Source: JABWBD01 sp040768665 (GTDB taxonomy: Bacteria > Planctomycetota > Planctomycetia > Pirellulales > Thermoguttaceae). From it: a stretch of DNA of 64,000 bases. The stretch spans positions 186,001 through 250,000 of the forward strand of contig JAXGMN010000013.1 in the NCBI GenBank assembly GCA_040768665.1. The letters run 5' to 3'. Numbering within the stretch: the first letter of the stretch is position 1; each line of letters opens with the position of its first letter. The translations under genes and the position numbers were made by a program. The notes under the pieces are model-generated. The model was not told the origin of the DNA and did no database searches. It saw only the letters and a program-made list of their open reading frames with translations. Shown here one piece after another: positions 53,301 to 62,528 of this stretch.

Positions 53301-53456
53301 GTGTGGCACTGCTTGGAGTTGAATGCGTTCCCCACGCGAGTCAAAGCCTCCACAACTCCAAGCAGTGTTGCGCACATTTGCCACAGGACGCTGCACACTG
53401 CTTGTGATTGTGGTGCGTCGGACATGCATGGACAATCCGTCCAATCACAAGCAGTG
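53301..53456. repeat. two tandem CACTGCTTG palindromes inside the cytochrome operon
   Basis: First palindrome: 14-base perfect arms at 53307-53320 and 53354-53367 (CACTGCTTGGAGTT). Second: 15-base perfect arms at 53396-53410 and 53442-53456 (CACTGCTTGTGATTG). They share the CACTGCTTG core and fill most of the gap between the two cytochrome b genes. Confidence 0.8.
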
Positions 53457-53506
53457 CCACACGCCCGCCCCTTTCAACCGCACCTTCGCTTTTTCAGCAC
53501 TTGATA

Positions 53507-54826
53507 ATGCACGTTACCTCCGCCGACTTCATCGCACAGGCTTCAACGCCGCTCGCGTGGTTCTACCTCGCGGCGGCGCTGCTCAACGCGCTGGCGGTGT
53601 ACTACGTCTGGCGGAAGCTCCGCGATCCTCTGGCCGCCGCTGGCTGGCTTGGGGTCGCCGCGGTTTTCGGCGGTCTGGCCCTCGCCGCGGCGCAAGGCCG
53701 CCCGCCCGTGCTGCCGGAGTGGTCCAAAGACGCCCTCGACGCCGCCCTCGGCCCCGTTACGTTCACGGTCGGCACTTTCGCGATTCTCGTGGCACTTTAT
53801 CTCGGCCGCAGAGTTTTCGTTCGGCCCGGGGTGGCATGGACGGTTTTCAATCTCTCGCTGCTCTGGATGGGCGTTTCGCTCACCGACCAGGAGTTCGCCG
53901 CCACGGTCACCAAGCCGGACAACATCCCGATCGTGGGCATGGTCTACTTGCTGGGCTTCTTCACCTGGCTCGGCGCGTACCAGGCGGTGAAGAACGACGA
54001 ACGGCTCGAGCGGGACGAATTGCCGATTGAAAGCGACTACAGCGACACGGTCCTCGTCTGGCCCGACGTGGTCTACGTCGAGTTGATCGGTATCGTCGTC
54101 GGCACGGCAATCTTGATCGTCTGGTCGCTTCTGGTCCGCGCGCCCCTGGAGCAGCCGGCAAACCCGGTCGTCACGCCAAATCCATCGAAGGCCCCCTGGT
54201 ATTTTCTTGGTCTGCAGGAAATGCTGGTCTTCTTCGATCCTGCCATCGCCGGCGTCATCCTGCCGACGCTGATCATTCTCGGCCTGATCGCCATTCCGTA
54301 CCTCGACTTCAACCCGCGAGGGAGCGGCTACTACACGATTCGCGAGCGCCGGTTCGCCTATATCGTCTTCCAGTTCGGCTTCCTCCAGCTTTGGATCGTC
54401 CTGATCCTCATCGGAACGTTTTTCCGCGGGCCCAACTGGAACTTCTTTGGGCTTTACGAGCCCCAAGACCCCCACAAAGTGCTCGCGCTGAACAACATCA
54501 AACTTTCCGAGTACTTCTGGGTCCTCTGGCTCGACCGATCCTTGCCGCAGCCCCCGGGTGGCGTCGGCGTAGTCCGTGAACTCGCTTACATCGCCTGGCG
54601 AGAAATCGCCGGTCTGGTCATTCTCGGCGCCTACTTCATCATCCTCCCCATGCTTCTCGGCCGCACCCTCCTCCGAGATCTCCGCAACCGCATGGGCCCC
54701 GGCCGCTACACGATTCTCAGTCTCCTCCTCCTCATGATGTTCATGCTCCCGATAAAAATGCTCCTCCGCTGGACCTTCAACCTCAGCTACCTCCTCAGCA
54801 TCCCCGAATACTTCCTCAACTTCTAA
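53507..54826 (+). CDS. cytochrome b C-terminal subunit with large N-terminal membrane extension
   Basis: 439 aa from ATG 53507, about ten membrane helices. The part from about residue 210 matches cytochrome b C-terminal/subunit IV: NPSKAPWYFLGLQEMLVFFD, in which the quinol-site PEWY is APWY, then helices VILPTLIILGLIAIPYLDFN and FAYIVFQFGFLQLWIVLILI. The first 200 residues add about six helices not found in petD or ordinary cytochrome b. There is no CXXCH, so it carries no covalent haem c. Expected partner of the b6-type subunit. Confidence 0.85.
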   Translation: MHVTSADFIAQASTPLAWFYLAAALLNALAVYYVWRKLRDPLAAAGWLGVAAVFGGLALAAAQGRPPVLPEWSKDALDAALGPVTFTVGTFAILVALYLGRRVFVRPGVAWTVFNLSLLWMGVSLTDQEFAATVTKPDNIPIVGMVYLLGFFTWLGAYQAVKNDERLERDELPIESDYSDTVLVWPDVVYVELIGIVVGTAILIVWSLLVRAPLEQPANPVVTPNPSKAPWYFLGLQEMLVFFDPAIAGVILPTLIILGLIAIPYLDFNPRGSGYYTIRERRFAYIVFQFGFLQLWIVLILIGTFFRGPNWNFFGLYEPQDPHKVLALNNIKLSEYFWVLWLDRSLPQPPGGVGVVRELAYIAWREIAGLVILGAYFIILPMLLGRTLLRDLRNRMGPGRYTILSLLLLMMFMLPIKMLLRWTFNLSYLLSIPEYFLNF

Positions 54827-54856
54827 ACTGACAACTGACAACTGACAACTTCCCAC

Positions 54857-57800
54857 ATGCCCTCCCCGGACGACAGCTTCTACAACATCAAGCGACTCCA
54901 CGTCGTGTTCGCCCTCTCTTCGGCGACGCTGCTGGGGGTTACCGTCTGGATGTTGGCCGTCGACCACGGGCGGGAGTGGAAGGGCTACCAGCGGACGTTC
55001 CAGAATCGGATTGAACCTTGGCTCACCCAGGCGCAAATCCAGCAAGAGCAAAGCGACGAATTCACCCGCCACGAGACCGAATTGCAGCAACGGCTGGAAC
55101 GCGCCCGCTCCGCCGTGCTCGATCCGGCGGCGATCGAAGAGTTTCGCGACGAGATCCTCCGCGACGCAAAGGCCCGCGGTACTGAACCGCCCGACCTGGC
55201 GTCTCTCGATCCAAACGCCCGTGCGGCGGATCGCAGTCGCACCCTCAAACGCCTCGCCGAGCTTGTTGCGGCCGCAAAGCTCCGCCTGGACAACGCCGAG
55301 CGCGAGCTGCGTTTCCGGCGAGCCGACCTCGACGAGATCCGCAGCTCTTACGAGTCAGCCGTCGGCCAGGGGTTGCCGCAGACGAAGCTCGAGGCATTGC
55401 AGCGCGAGGTTGATGCGGCCAAACAGGACGTTGCCCGGCTGACTGCGCGGAAAGAGGACGCCGCCCTCCATCACGACGCGCTCAGCGGACTCGTTGCGAA
55501 ACTAACCGCCGAGGAGGACCAGGCCCTTCGCGCGTTGGCCGAGCACCGTGCGAAGATCGACCGCATGCGGCAGACGCTCCGCCGGCAGACCTCGAGCTGG
55601 GGCAAAAAGGTCTTGAGTCTTCCGCTGATCGACGCCTTGGGAAGTCCGTTGTCTGTCGATCAGGTGTGGTTGCCGGAACTGACGATCGACTACAACTTTG
55701 CCCAAGTCGCGCGTTTCGATCGCTGCACGACCTGTCACGTGGGCATCGACAAGGCGCAACCCGGCCAGCCCTCCGTCCCCGCATGTCCGTCGCCTGAAGT
55801 CCTCGCCCTGAAGCTCCCTAGGCCGCCAGCCGCCACGGAGCAACCTGAAGATCCGTCGCTGGAAAAGCTGTACGGCCTCGCCCTGGCGCCCAATGGCATA
55901 CTCGATCCGGCCGCCCCAACGGTCGGCCTGGTCCTGCCCCGAACGCCCGCAGCCGACGCCCTGTTGCTCGCCGGAGACGTTTTTCTCGTGATCGACGGCC
56001 ACCCGGTCGAAACGCGCGACGAGGCCCGCATGCGACTGATTGCGGCAGCAGCCTCACCCATTTCGTCCGGCGCGGAAGACGACGAGGAGGAAGCTGCGCC
56101 GCCGATCGAACTGAAGGTGCGGCGTGGTCTACCGCAGCCCTACTGTGCCCATCCGCGGCTCGATCTGTTCGTCGGTTCTCTCAGTCCGCATCCTGTGGCG
56201 GAATTCGGCTGCACGATCTGCCATGAAGGACAGGGCAGTGCCACCGAGTTTCGGTTCGCGTCGCATACACCGAACGACCCCACCAATCGCCGCCGCTGGC
56301 AGCAGCACTACGACTGGTTCGGGAACGAGCACTGGGATCTCCCCATGCGGGCGGCGCGTTTTGCCGAAAGCAGTTGTCTCCGCTGCCACCACGACGTGAC
56401 CGACTTGGAGCCCGGCGAGCGATTCCCCGACCCGCCCGCGCCGAAGTTGCTCCAAGGGTATCACCTGGTCCGCCGCAACGGCTGTTTTGGATGCCACGAG
56501 ATCAACGGTGTGGATGGATCGGGGCGGCGGATCGGACCGGACATGCGACTGGAGCCGAACTATCACGAAGCGGCCCTTGAGTTGCTCGCCAGCCGTCGCC
56601 TCGACGAAGACGCCGAGCGGCTCGCGCGCCGGGTCGTCGAGCACCCCGAGGAATCCTCTGCCAGGCGCGAACTCGTTGGTAAGCTCCTCGATTCCGATGA
56701 GGATCGCCTCACCGAGATTCTTTCCACCGAGGCCCCCAATCCCGGCACGATGCGCAAGGTCGGCCCCAGCCTTCGCGACACGGCAAGCAAGCTCGACGCG
56801 GCGTTCATGGAAAGCTGGATCGCCGATCCCACCGGCTTCCGTCCGAGCACCCGCATGCCACACTTCTTCGGTCTGCACGAACACCTTGAGGGCGAGAGCC
56901 TCCGCCAGGCCCGGCGGTTCGAGGCCGTCGAGGTCCGCTCCGTAACCGAGTACCTGCTGTCGGCCGGCCAACCCGTCCCGCCGCTGGGAGCGCCGCCGGA
57001 GGTGACCGAATCGCCGTCGGCCGAGCGAGGCAAGGAGCTGTTTCTCACCAAGGGCTGCGCGGCATGCCATCGGCACGAAGATTATCCCAAAATCACCTCG
57101 ATTCAGGGCCCCGACTTGACCCGCCTCGGGTCCAAGATCACCAGCGATTCCGGCCGCCGCTGGCTGGTAAGCTGGATCCGCGATCCGGCCCGCCATTCAC
57201 CGCGAACCACGATGCCCAACGCCTTGCTGGAACCGGTCCCGCTCAACGCGGACGGGAGCGAGTCGGACACGTTGGCCGAAAAACCCCGCATGACCGACCC
57301 GGCCGCCGATATTGCCGCCTGGCTGCTCGAGTCGGACGGATGGCAGCCCGGTCCGCGAACCGAATTGGTGGAACAGGACTTGAATGATCTGGCATTTGAG
57401 CACCTGAGCAAGGCCTACCCGCAGCGGCTCGCCCGTCAGTATCTGGGCGAAGGCATCCCCGAGAACCTGGCCGGCGACGTCGAAGGCGACGCCCGCGAAC
57501 TGATCGGCCCGATGACGCTCGACAAAAAGCTCCGCTACGTCGGCCGCCGGACCATCCGCAAGCGCGGCTGCTTCGGTTGTCACGACATCCCCGGCTTCGA
57601 GGACGCGCAGCCGATCGGTCCGGCCCTTTCCGACTGGGGCCGCAAGGAGGAGTCGCTGCTGGCCTTCAACCAGGTCCACCGTTTCCTCGCCCTCCGGGGC
57701 CGGGAGTCGGAGGGTCGAGAGTTGAGTGATGAGAGTCGAGAGCCGGGGGAAGAAGCTGGTTATCGATTGGGGGCTGTCAAGGAGAGATCGGCTGGGAAGA

Positions 57801-59170
57801 AGCCGCGTTCCGACGATCCCTTCTACCTCGAAGCCATCCACCAGCAGCGTCGCGAAGGCTTCATCTGGCAGAAGCTCCGCGCTCCGCGCAGCTTCGACTA
57901 CCAGGTCGCACCCAACAAGCCCTACAACGAACAACTCACGATGGGCCGCTTCGCGCTCACCGATCCCGAACGGGAGGCGATCGCCACATTCGTGCTCGGC
58001 CTCGTCGCCGACCCGCCGGTCGACAAGTATGTCTACCGGCCCGACCGCCGCGGCCGTGCCATCGTCGAGGGCCGCAATGTGCTCGACCAGTTCGGCTGTG
58101 CCGAGTGCCACACGATGGAAATGGAACGTTGGAAGTTCCAGTACGATCCCGATGAGTTCGAAGACCCCTTCGAGATGCCGGACTTCGAGTTCGCCAAACC
58201 GCACTTCACGGCAGAACAAGGCGCCCGCTCGCTGCAGACCGACCGTCGTGGGCTGGGCCATGCCGAAGTAGTCGGCATGCCGCGGGTCGACGAGGAAGGC
58301 GAACTGCTGGAGGATGAAGACGACGACGGCAATCCGCTTTACTTCTTCACCCTGTGGGAACCTGCGGCGATCAACGGCCAGGTCTGGACGGTCGGCGGCG
58401 CCGAAGTGATGATCTCCGAGCCCCAGATCCTCGAGCGACGGCCGCCCCGAGGAGGAGCCTTCTCGCGTCTCCTCTATCCCTTCGTGCTCGACGAGGCCCG
58501 AGCGGCCGGCTCGACCGCCGCGGAGATGGAGGCCTGGGGCTGGGTCCCGCCGCCGCTGGTCCACGAGGGCGACGCCGTCGAGCCCTCCTGGCTGTACGAG
58601 TACCTTCTCAACCCGGTTCCCATCCGTCCCGCGGTCGTCCTGAGAATGCCCCGGTACCATCTCTCGCCCCTCGAGGCGGCAAAGCTGGTCGACTACTTCG
58701 CAGCCGTCTCACAAGCCGAGTTTCCCTACACGTCCTCGCCGGCAGGGCGTGTCACCGTCCCCTCCGACCCTGAACCGGAGCGACTCAATCGGTTCGACAA
58801 AGCCATGCGGCTGGTGACCGATCGCACGACCTACTGCGCCAAGTGCCACATCATCGGCGACTACAGCCCGGGCGGTGATATACAAACGATCCTCGGGCCG
58901 GACCTGGAGCAGGTAGGCCGGCGACTTCGACCCGACTACCTGCGGCGCTGGCTGGCCAACCCGAAATCGGTCCTGCCCTACACGGGCATGCCTGTCAACT
59001 TCCCGCCCGAGGGGCCGCCGATGGGCCAGGACCTCTACGAAGGCAGCAGCCCGCAGCAACTCGACGCCGTACGTGAATTGCTGTTAAACTATGATTGGTA
59101 CCTTCGTCGCCGCACCTCCGTCCGTGAGTGGATGGACAGCGGCAAGCAGAGCAACAGGAAAGCGGACTGA
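54857..59170 (+). CDS. giant eight-CXXCH cytochrome c with coiled coil and PDZ-like domain
   Basis: 1437 aa. N-terminal membrane helix (LHVVFALSSATLLGVTVWML), then a charged coiled coil (about 45-255). Eight haem c motifs start at about C290 (CTTCH), C452 (CTICH), C507 (CLRCH), C543 (CFGCH), C734 (CAACH), C905 (CFGCH), C1081 (CAECH) and C1327 (CAKCH). Between the first two haems lies a PDZ-like segment (LVLPRTPAADALLLAGDVFL, IDGHPVETRDEAR). The regions around hemes 4-8 look like repeated mono-haem cytochrome domains with RRIGPDMRLE / GPDLTRLGSKI motifs. It probably passes electrons from the bc core. An ACTGACA-type short tandem repeat stands just before the start. No family with a name is recognised. 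Confidence 0.85.
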   Translation: MPSPDDSFYNIKRLHVVFALSSATLLGVTVWMLAVDHGREWKGYQRTFQNRIEPWLTQAQIQQEQSDEFTRHETELQQRLERARSAVLDPAAIEEFRDEILRDAKARGTEPPDLASLDPNARAADRSRTLKRLAELVAAAKLRLDNAERELRFRRADLDEIRSSYESAVGQGLPQTKLEALQREVDAAKQDVARLTARKEDAALHHDALSGLVAKLTAEEDQALRALAEHRAKIDRMRQTLRRQTSSWGKKVLSLPLIDALGSPLSVDQVWLPELTIDYNFAQVARFDRCTTCHVGIDKAQPGQPSVPACPSPEVLALKLPRPPAATEQPEDPSLEKLYGLALAPNGILDPAAPTVGLVLPRTPAADALLLAGDVFLVIDGHPVETRDEARMRLIAAAASPISSGAEDDEEEAAPPIELKVRRGLPQPYCAHPRLDLFVGSLSPHPVAEFGCTICHEGQGSATEFRFASHTPNDPTNRRRWQQHYDWFGNEHWDLPMRAARFAESSCLRCHHDVTDLEPGERFPDPPAPKLLQGYHLVRRNGCFGCHEINGVDGSGRRIGPDMRLEPNYHEAALELLASRRLDEDAERLARRVVEHPEESSARRELVGKLLDSDEDRLTEILSTEAPNPGTMRKVGPSLRDTASKLDAAFMESWIADPTGFRPSTRMPHFFGLHEHLEGESLRQARRFEAVEVRSVTEYLLSAGQPVPPLGAPPEVTESPSAERGKELFLTKGCAACHRHEDYPKITSIQGPDLTRLGSKITSDSGRRWLVSWIRDPARHSPRTTMPNALLEPVPLNADGSESDTLAEKPRMTDPAADIAAWLLESDGWQPGPRTELVEQDLNDLAFEHLSKAYPQRLARQYLGEGIPENLAGDVEGDARELIGPMTLDKKLRYVGRRTIRKRGCFGCHDIPGFEDAQPIGPALSDWGRKEESLLAFNQVHRFLALRGRESEGRELSDESREPGEEAGYRLGAVKERSAGKKPRSDDPFYLEAIHQQRREGFIWQKLRAPRSFDYQVAPNKPYNEQLTMGRFALTDPEREAIATFVLGLVADPPVDKYVYRPDRRGRAIVEGRNVLDQFGCAECHTMEMERWKFQYDPDEFEDPFEMPDFEFAKPHFTAEQGARSLQTDRRGLGHAEVVGMPRVDEEGELLEDEDDDGNPLYFFTLWEPAAINGQVWTVGGAEVMISEPQILERRPPRGGAFSRLLYPFVLDEARAAGSTAAEMEAWGWVPPPLVHEGDAVEPSWLYEYLLNPVPIRPAVVLRMPRYHLSPLEAAKLVDYFAAVSQAEFPYTSSPAGRVTVPSDPEPERLNRFDKAMRLVTDRTTYCAKCHIIGDYSPGGDIQTILGPDLEQVGRRLRPDYLRRWLANPKSVLPYTGMPVNFPPEGPPMGQDLYEGSSPQQLDAVRELLLNYDWYLRRRTSVREWMDSGKQSNRKAD

Positions 59171-59221
59171 GCACCCGAGTATTCACTCCTTCGACCGCTT
59201 CGCGCACCACGGGAGAATCCC

Positions 59222-60016
59222 ATGCAACACCGAATCCGCCGACGTCAGTTCCTGGCCGGCACCGCCGCAGTAGCCGGCGGGTTTGCCGCCGGATTCTCCG
59301 CGCCTGCGATCCTCAGGGCCGCCGCGGCCGATAAGTGGGGCGATCTCAAGGGTCGCTTCATGTACGACGGTCCCGCGCCGGAGCGCAAGAAGCTCAAAGT
59401 CGACAAAGACGTCGACTGCTGCGGCAAGTTCGACATTCGCGACGAATCGCTCATGGTGGCCGACGACGGCGGGCTGGGCAACGTCTATCTCTACGTCCGC
59501 GACCGCCGGGTCGATGTCTGCCCGGAGCTCGAGGAGGCGGTCGAAAAGCAGGTCCTCCTCGACAACCGCGACTGCATCTTCATGCCGCACTGCATGACCA
59601 TCTGGACCGACAAGCAGGAGTATCGCATTGTGAACTCCGATCCGGTCGCCCAGAACGTCGCCTTTTCGCCGCTGGGCGACACGCCGGCGAACATCGTCTT
59701 GGCAGTCGGCGCCGAAGCCACCTGGACCTTCCGCCGTGCCCAGAGCGTTCCGGTGCCGGTCGCGTGCAATTATCATCCCTGGGAAAGCGCATTCATCCTA
59801 CCTCGGGACAATCCCTACGTGGCCATATCGGCGGTGGACGGCACATTTACAATTCCTAAACTCCCCGTAGGCAAGAAGCTGGAATTTCAGGCATGGCAGG
59901 AGCGCGTCGGCTATCTCGACACTCCCGACTGGCGAAAGGGCCGTTTCGAACTTGAAATCAAGCCGGGCGTCAACGACCTGGGGACCATCAAGCTGTCCCC
60001 GAAACTGTTCGCGTGA
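59222..60016 (+). CDS. Tat-exported cupredoxin-like protein
   Basis: 264 aa with a twin-arginine leader (RIRRRQFLAGTAAVAGGFAA). The core resembles the plastocyanin-like / methylamine-utilisation-type cupredoxins of Planctomycetota: HCMTIWTDKQEYRIVNSDPV, then ACNYHPWESAFIL with a Cys-x2-His pair as in type-1 copper sites, then a beta extension (AISAVDGTFTIPKLPVG) of the carboxypeptidase-regulatory type. A downstream Met ligand is not evident, so copper binding is unproven. It is placed between the multihaem protein and the diheme lipoprotein, consistent with an electron-carrier role in the periplasm. Confidence 0.75.
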   Translation: MQHRIRRRQFLAGTAAVAGGFAAGFSAPAILRAAAADKWGDLKGRFMYDGPAPERKKLKVDKDVDCCGKFDIRDESLMVADDGGLGNVYLYVRDRRVDVCPELEEAVEKQVLLDNRDCIFMPHCMTIWTDKQEYRIVNSDPVAQNVAFSPLGDTPANIVLAVGAEATWTFRRAQSVPVPVACNYHPWESAFILPRDNPYVAISAVDGTFTIPKLPVGKKLEFQAWQERVGYLDTPDWRKGRFELEIKPGVNDLGTIKLSPKLFA

Positions 60017-60154
60017 AAACGGCCGCCGCCGGGCTCGCCCGGTGGAAGCCACGATTGACGGCTAGGACGCCCCGCCCCCCACAATTATTTTCACCCAAAG
60101 ACACGCGATTGACTGCGGATCTATCCTTGAAATGCATTCGGACGGTACGGATTC

Positions 60155-60191
60155 CGCCCGTGCGCTCCCCTCAGGTCGCACGGGCGTTTTT
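60155..60191 (+). terminator. terminator-like hairpin at the start of the diheme lipoprotein gene
   Basis: Perfect 10-base arms CGCCCGTGCG/CGCACGGGCG (60155-60164, 60177-60186), 12-base loop and a run of five T. It overlaps the candidate GTG start at 60160, so it may act as an attenuator or as the end of the upstream transcript. Confidence 0.7.
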
Positions 60192-61263
60192 CATCCTATT
60201 TGCGCTTCTGTTGACGGGCTGCCTGAACGACCCGCCCCAGTTCCGCCTGAACCTGGAGGGCCGCGATCCCGGCGAGATCAGTCTCGGCCAGAGCGAGGCC
60301 ATCGAGGGCGCGCTGGCGGAGTTGTTCGGCACTCCCGATGAACCGAAGGTCCCGGAAGGCGTCGACCTCGATCTTGCGCTGCTCAAGGCCGCGGCAGGTC
60401 CGACCGCCAGCGATGCCGACGGTCGCCAGCGGGGTCTGTTTCGGCAACACTGCGTCGCCTGCCACGGCATCTCGGGCGACGGCGCCGGCCCCAGCGCCGC
60501 TTTGCTCACTCCCTACCCTCGCGACTTCCGCAACGGAGTCTTCAAATGGACCTCGACCGTTGCCGGGGCCAAGCCCACCTGTGATGACCTCGAGCGGACG
60601 TTGCTGCGGGGCGTGCCCGGCACGGCCATGCCCTCGTTCATGCGGCTCCCCGAGGAAGAGACTCAGGCGCTGATCGAGTACGTGAAGTATCTCAGCATCC
60701 GTGGCGAGACCGAGCAGTACCTGGTTCGCCTCGTGGTTGACGAAGACGAGTACCTCCCGCTCAACATGGATTGGGTGATTGAAGATGGGCTGCTGCCGGC
60801 CGCCGAATTGTGGGAGCAGGTCGAGCAGGATCCCGGCCGCTATCTCATCCAACCGCCGCCCGAACCACCGATGGACGTCGCCTCGATCCAGCGTGGCCGG
60901 GAACTGTACGCCAGCAAAGACGCGCAGTGCGTCAAATGCCATGGCCCCGACGGTCGCGGCGACGGCGAAGAAACCGAGATCTACGACGACTGGAACAAGC
61001 CGAAAAAGGGCGTCACGCCCGAACAAACCCGAGAACTGGCGCACCTTTACACGCTGCCGATCCAGAAACTCCGCGCACGCGACTTCCGCGAGGGCATCTT
61101 CCACGGCGGTAGCCGCCCGATCGATCTCTACTACCGGGTCGACGTCGGCATCCCCGGCACCCCGAGGCCCGCCGCCGGCCCCGCCGGCGGAACCCAAGGT
61201 GTCCTCACTCCCGAGGACATTTGGCACGTCGTCCATTACATCCGCTCTCTTGCCAAACCTTAG
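60160..61263 (+). CDS. diheme cytochrome c lipoprotein
   Basis: About 367 aa if GTG 60160 is used; TTG 60127 and GTG 60013 are possible upstream starts and none has a good ribosome binding site. The signal peptide ends in a lipobox (ARAFFILFALLLTGC), so it is membrane-anchored. Two CXXCH sites: FRQHCVACHGISGDGAGP and AQCVKCHGPDGRGDG, each beginning a mono-haem cytochrome c domain, the first with TAMPSFMRLPEEE (Met ligand). The same operon holds Rieske, cytochrome b and multihaem genes, so it likely hands electrons to a terminal oxidase. A terminator-like hairpin overlaps the start. Confidence 0.85.
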   Translation: MRSPQVARAFFILFALLLTGCLNDPPQFRLNLEGRDPGEISLGQSEAIEGALAELFGTPDEPKVPEGVDLDLALLKAAAGPTASDADGRQRGLFRQHCVACHGISGDGAGPSAALLTPYPRDFRNGVFKWTSTVAGAKPTCDDLERTLLRGVPGTAMPSFMRLPEEETQALIEYVKYLSIRGETEQYLVRLVVDEDEYLPLNMDWVIEDGLLPAAELWEQVEQDPGRYLIQPPPEPPMDVASIQRGRELYASKDAQCVKCHGPDGRGDGEETEIYDDWNKPKKGVTPEQTRELAHLYTLPIQKLRARDFREGIFHGGSRPIDLYYRVDVGIPGTPRPAAGPAGGTQGVLTPEDIWHVVHYIRSLAKP

Positions 61264-61315
61264 CAACGAGGGAAAGATAGAAAGACCATTGGTACTTGCT
61301 CATTGGTCATTTGCC

Positions 61316-61540
61316 CCCAAACGCAGCGACCAAGGACCAAGGACCAATGACCAAGGACCAATGACCAATGACCAATGACCAATGTCCAATGTCCAATGTC
61401 CAATGTCCACTGACAACTGACAACTGACCACTGACCACTGACCACTAACCACTGACCACTGACCACTAACCACTGACCACTGACCACTAACCACTAACCA
61501 CTAACCACTAACCACTAACCACTAACCACTAACCACTAAC
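61316..61540. repeat. heptamer tandem repeat tract
   Basis: About 225 bases of 7-base units, mainly CCAATGA, CCAATGT, CCACTGA and CCACTAA, in blocks that change stepwise. A shorter tract of ACTGACA type is at 54827-54853. It ends 2 bases before the ctaA start. The open frames across it (SGQWSVV repeats on the minus strand) are artefacts. Confidence 0.9.
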
Positions 61541-61542
61541 CA

Positions 61543-62523
61543 ATGCCCCACAATCCTTGGCCTCATCGCCTGGCTTGGGCGCTTGCCATCGGCACGTTTC
61601 CACTCATCTGGATGGGCGGACTCGTAACGACCTACGGCGCCGGCATGGCGGTGCCGGATTGGCCCAACACCTACGGCTACAACCTTTTCTTGTATCCGCT
61701 GGAGAGCTGGCTGGGCGTCTGGGACGTTTTCCTGGAGCACAGTCACCGGCTGATCGGCGCCACGGTCGGCTTGATCGCGATTGCACTGGCAGTGGTGCTC
61801 TGGCTCAAGGATTCTCGGACCTGGATGCGTTGGATGGGCATTGTCGCCCTGGCCGGCGTTTGTCTCCAGGGCACGCTCGGCGGCCTGCGGGTGATCGGTG
61901 ACGATCTCCTTCTGGCCGAGATTCACGGTTGCACCGCGCCGGTATTCTTCGGCCTGGCGGCAGCGCTGGTCGCCTGGACTTCACCCGCGTGGCGACAAGC
62001 CGCGCGCCGGCCGCACCCCGCGGCGAGTCGCACACGATGGTTCGCAATACTGCTCAGCGCGGGCCTCTATGCTCAGATCGTCCTGGGGGCGCAACTTCGC
62101 CATCTCCCGCCCTACGCCGACGTCTTCTGGTTCAAGCTCTGGGTCTGGCTGCACCTGATCGTGGCTGGGCTGGTGTTGATCGGGATGATCTGGCTGTTCG
62201 CTTTCTCGCGCAGACGCCTGCCGGACCAGCCCAAGCTCCGCCGCCTGGCCCAACTCCTGTTGGCCCTGTTTCTCGTCCAGGTTCTCCTCGGTGTCGCCAC
62301 GTGGCTGACCAACTACGGCTGGCCAGCCTGGTTCACCACCTACATCTGGCCTGTCGACTACACGGTCGTCGCCGAAAGCCGTCTGCAAGCCCTTTCCACC
62401 ACCGCTCACGTTGCGGTCGGCTCCCTTTGCCTGATCACCGCACTCTTGCTGGCGATCTGGTCGCGTCGGCTTCTGCTCGTCGCTGAGGAAACCGGTCTCC
62501 GCGCATCACCGTCGAAGAGCTGA
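61543..62523 (+). CDS. ctaA: haem A synthase (CtaA/COX15 family)
   Basis: 326 aa, eight membrane helices. Haem-ligand histidines in EHSHRLIGATVG, AEIHGCTAPVFFG, LHLIVAGLVL and AHVAVGSLCL match the COX15/CtaA layout (two four-helix halves). It oxidises haem O to haem A for a cytochrome oxidase. The gene is directly followed by ctaB (5-base gap). The start codon abuts a heptamer repeat tract, so no ribosome binding site of normal form is seen. Confidence 0.92.
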   Translation: MPHNPWPHRLAWALAIGTFPLIWMGGLVTTYGAGMAVPDWPNTYGYNLFLYPLESWLGVWDVFLEHSHRLIGATVGLIAIALAVVLWLKDSRTWMRWMGIVALAGVCLQGTLGGLRVIGDDLLLAEIHGCTAPVFFGLAAALVAWTSPAWRQAARRPHPAASRTRWFAILLSAGLYAQIVLGAQLRHLPPYADVFWFKLWVWLHLIVAGLVLIGMIWLFAFSRRRLPDQPKLRRLAQLLLALFLVQVLLGVATWLTNYGWPAWFTTYIWPVDYTVVAESRLQALSTTAHVAVGSLCLITALLLAIWSRRLLLVAEETGLRASPSKS

Positions 62524-62528
62524 GATTC

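Noticed and set aside
53301..53456. Palindromes as a small CRISPR array
   Set aside because: Only two related units with unequal arms and no regular spacers; no cas genes nearby.
61260..61494. Minus-strand frames encoding SGQWSVV repeats
   Set aside because: They are translations of the heptamer tandem repeat tract, not proteins.
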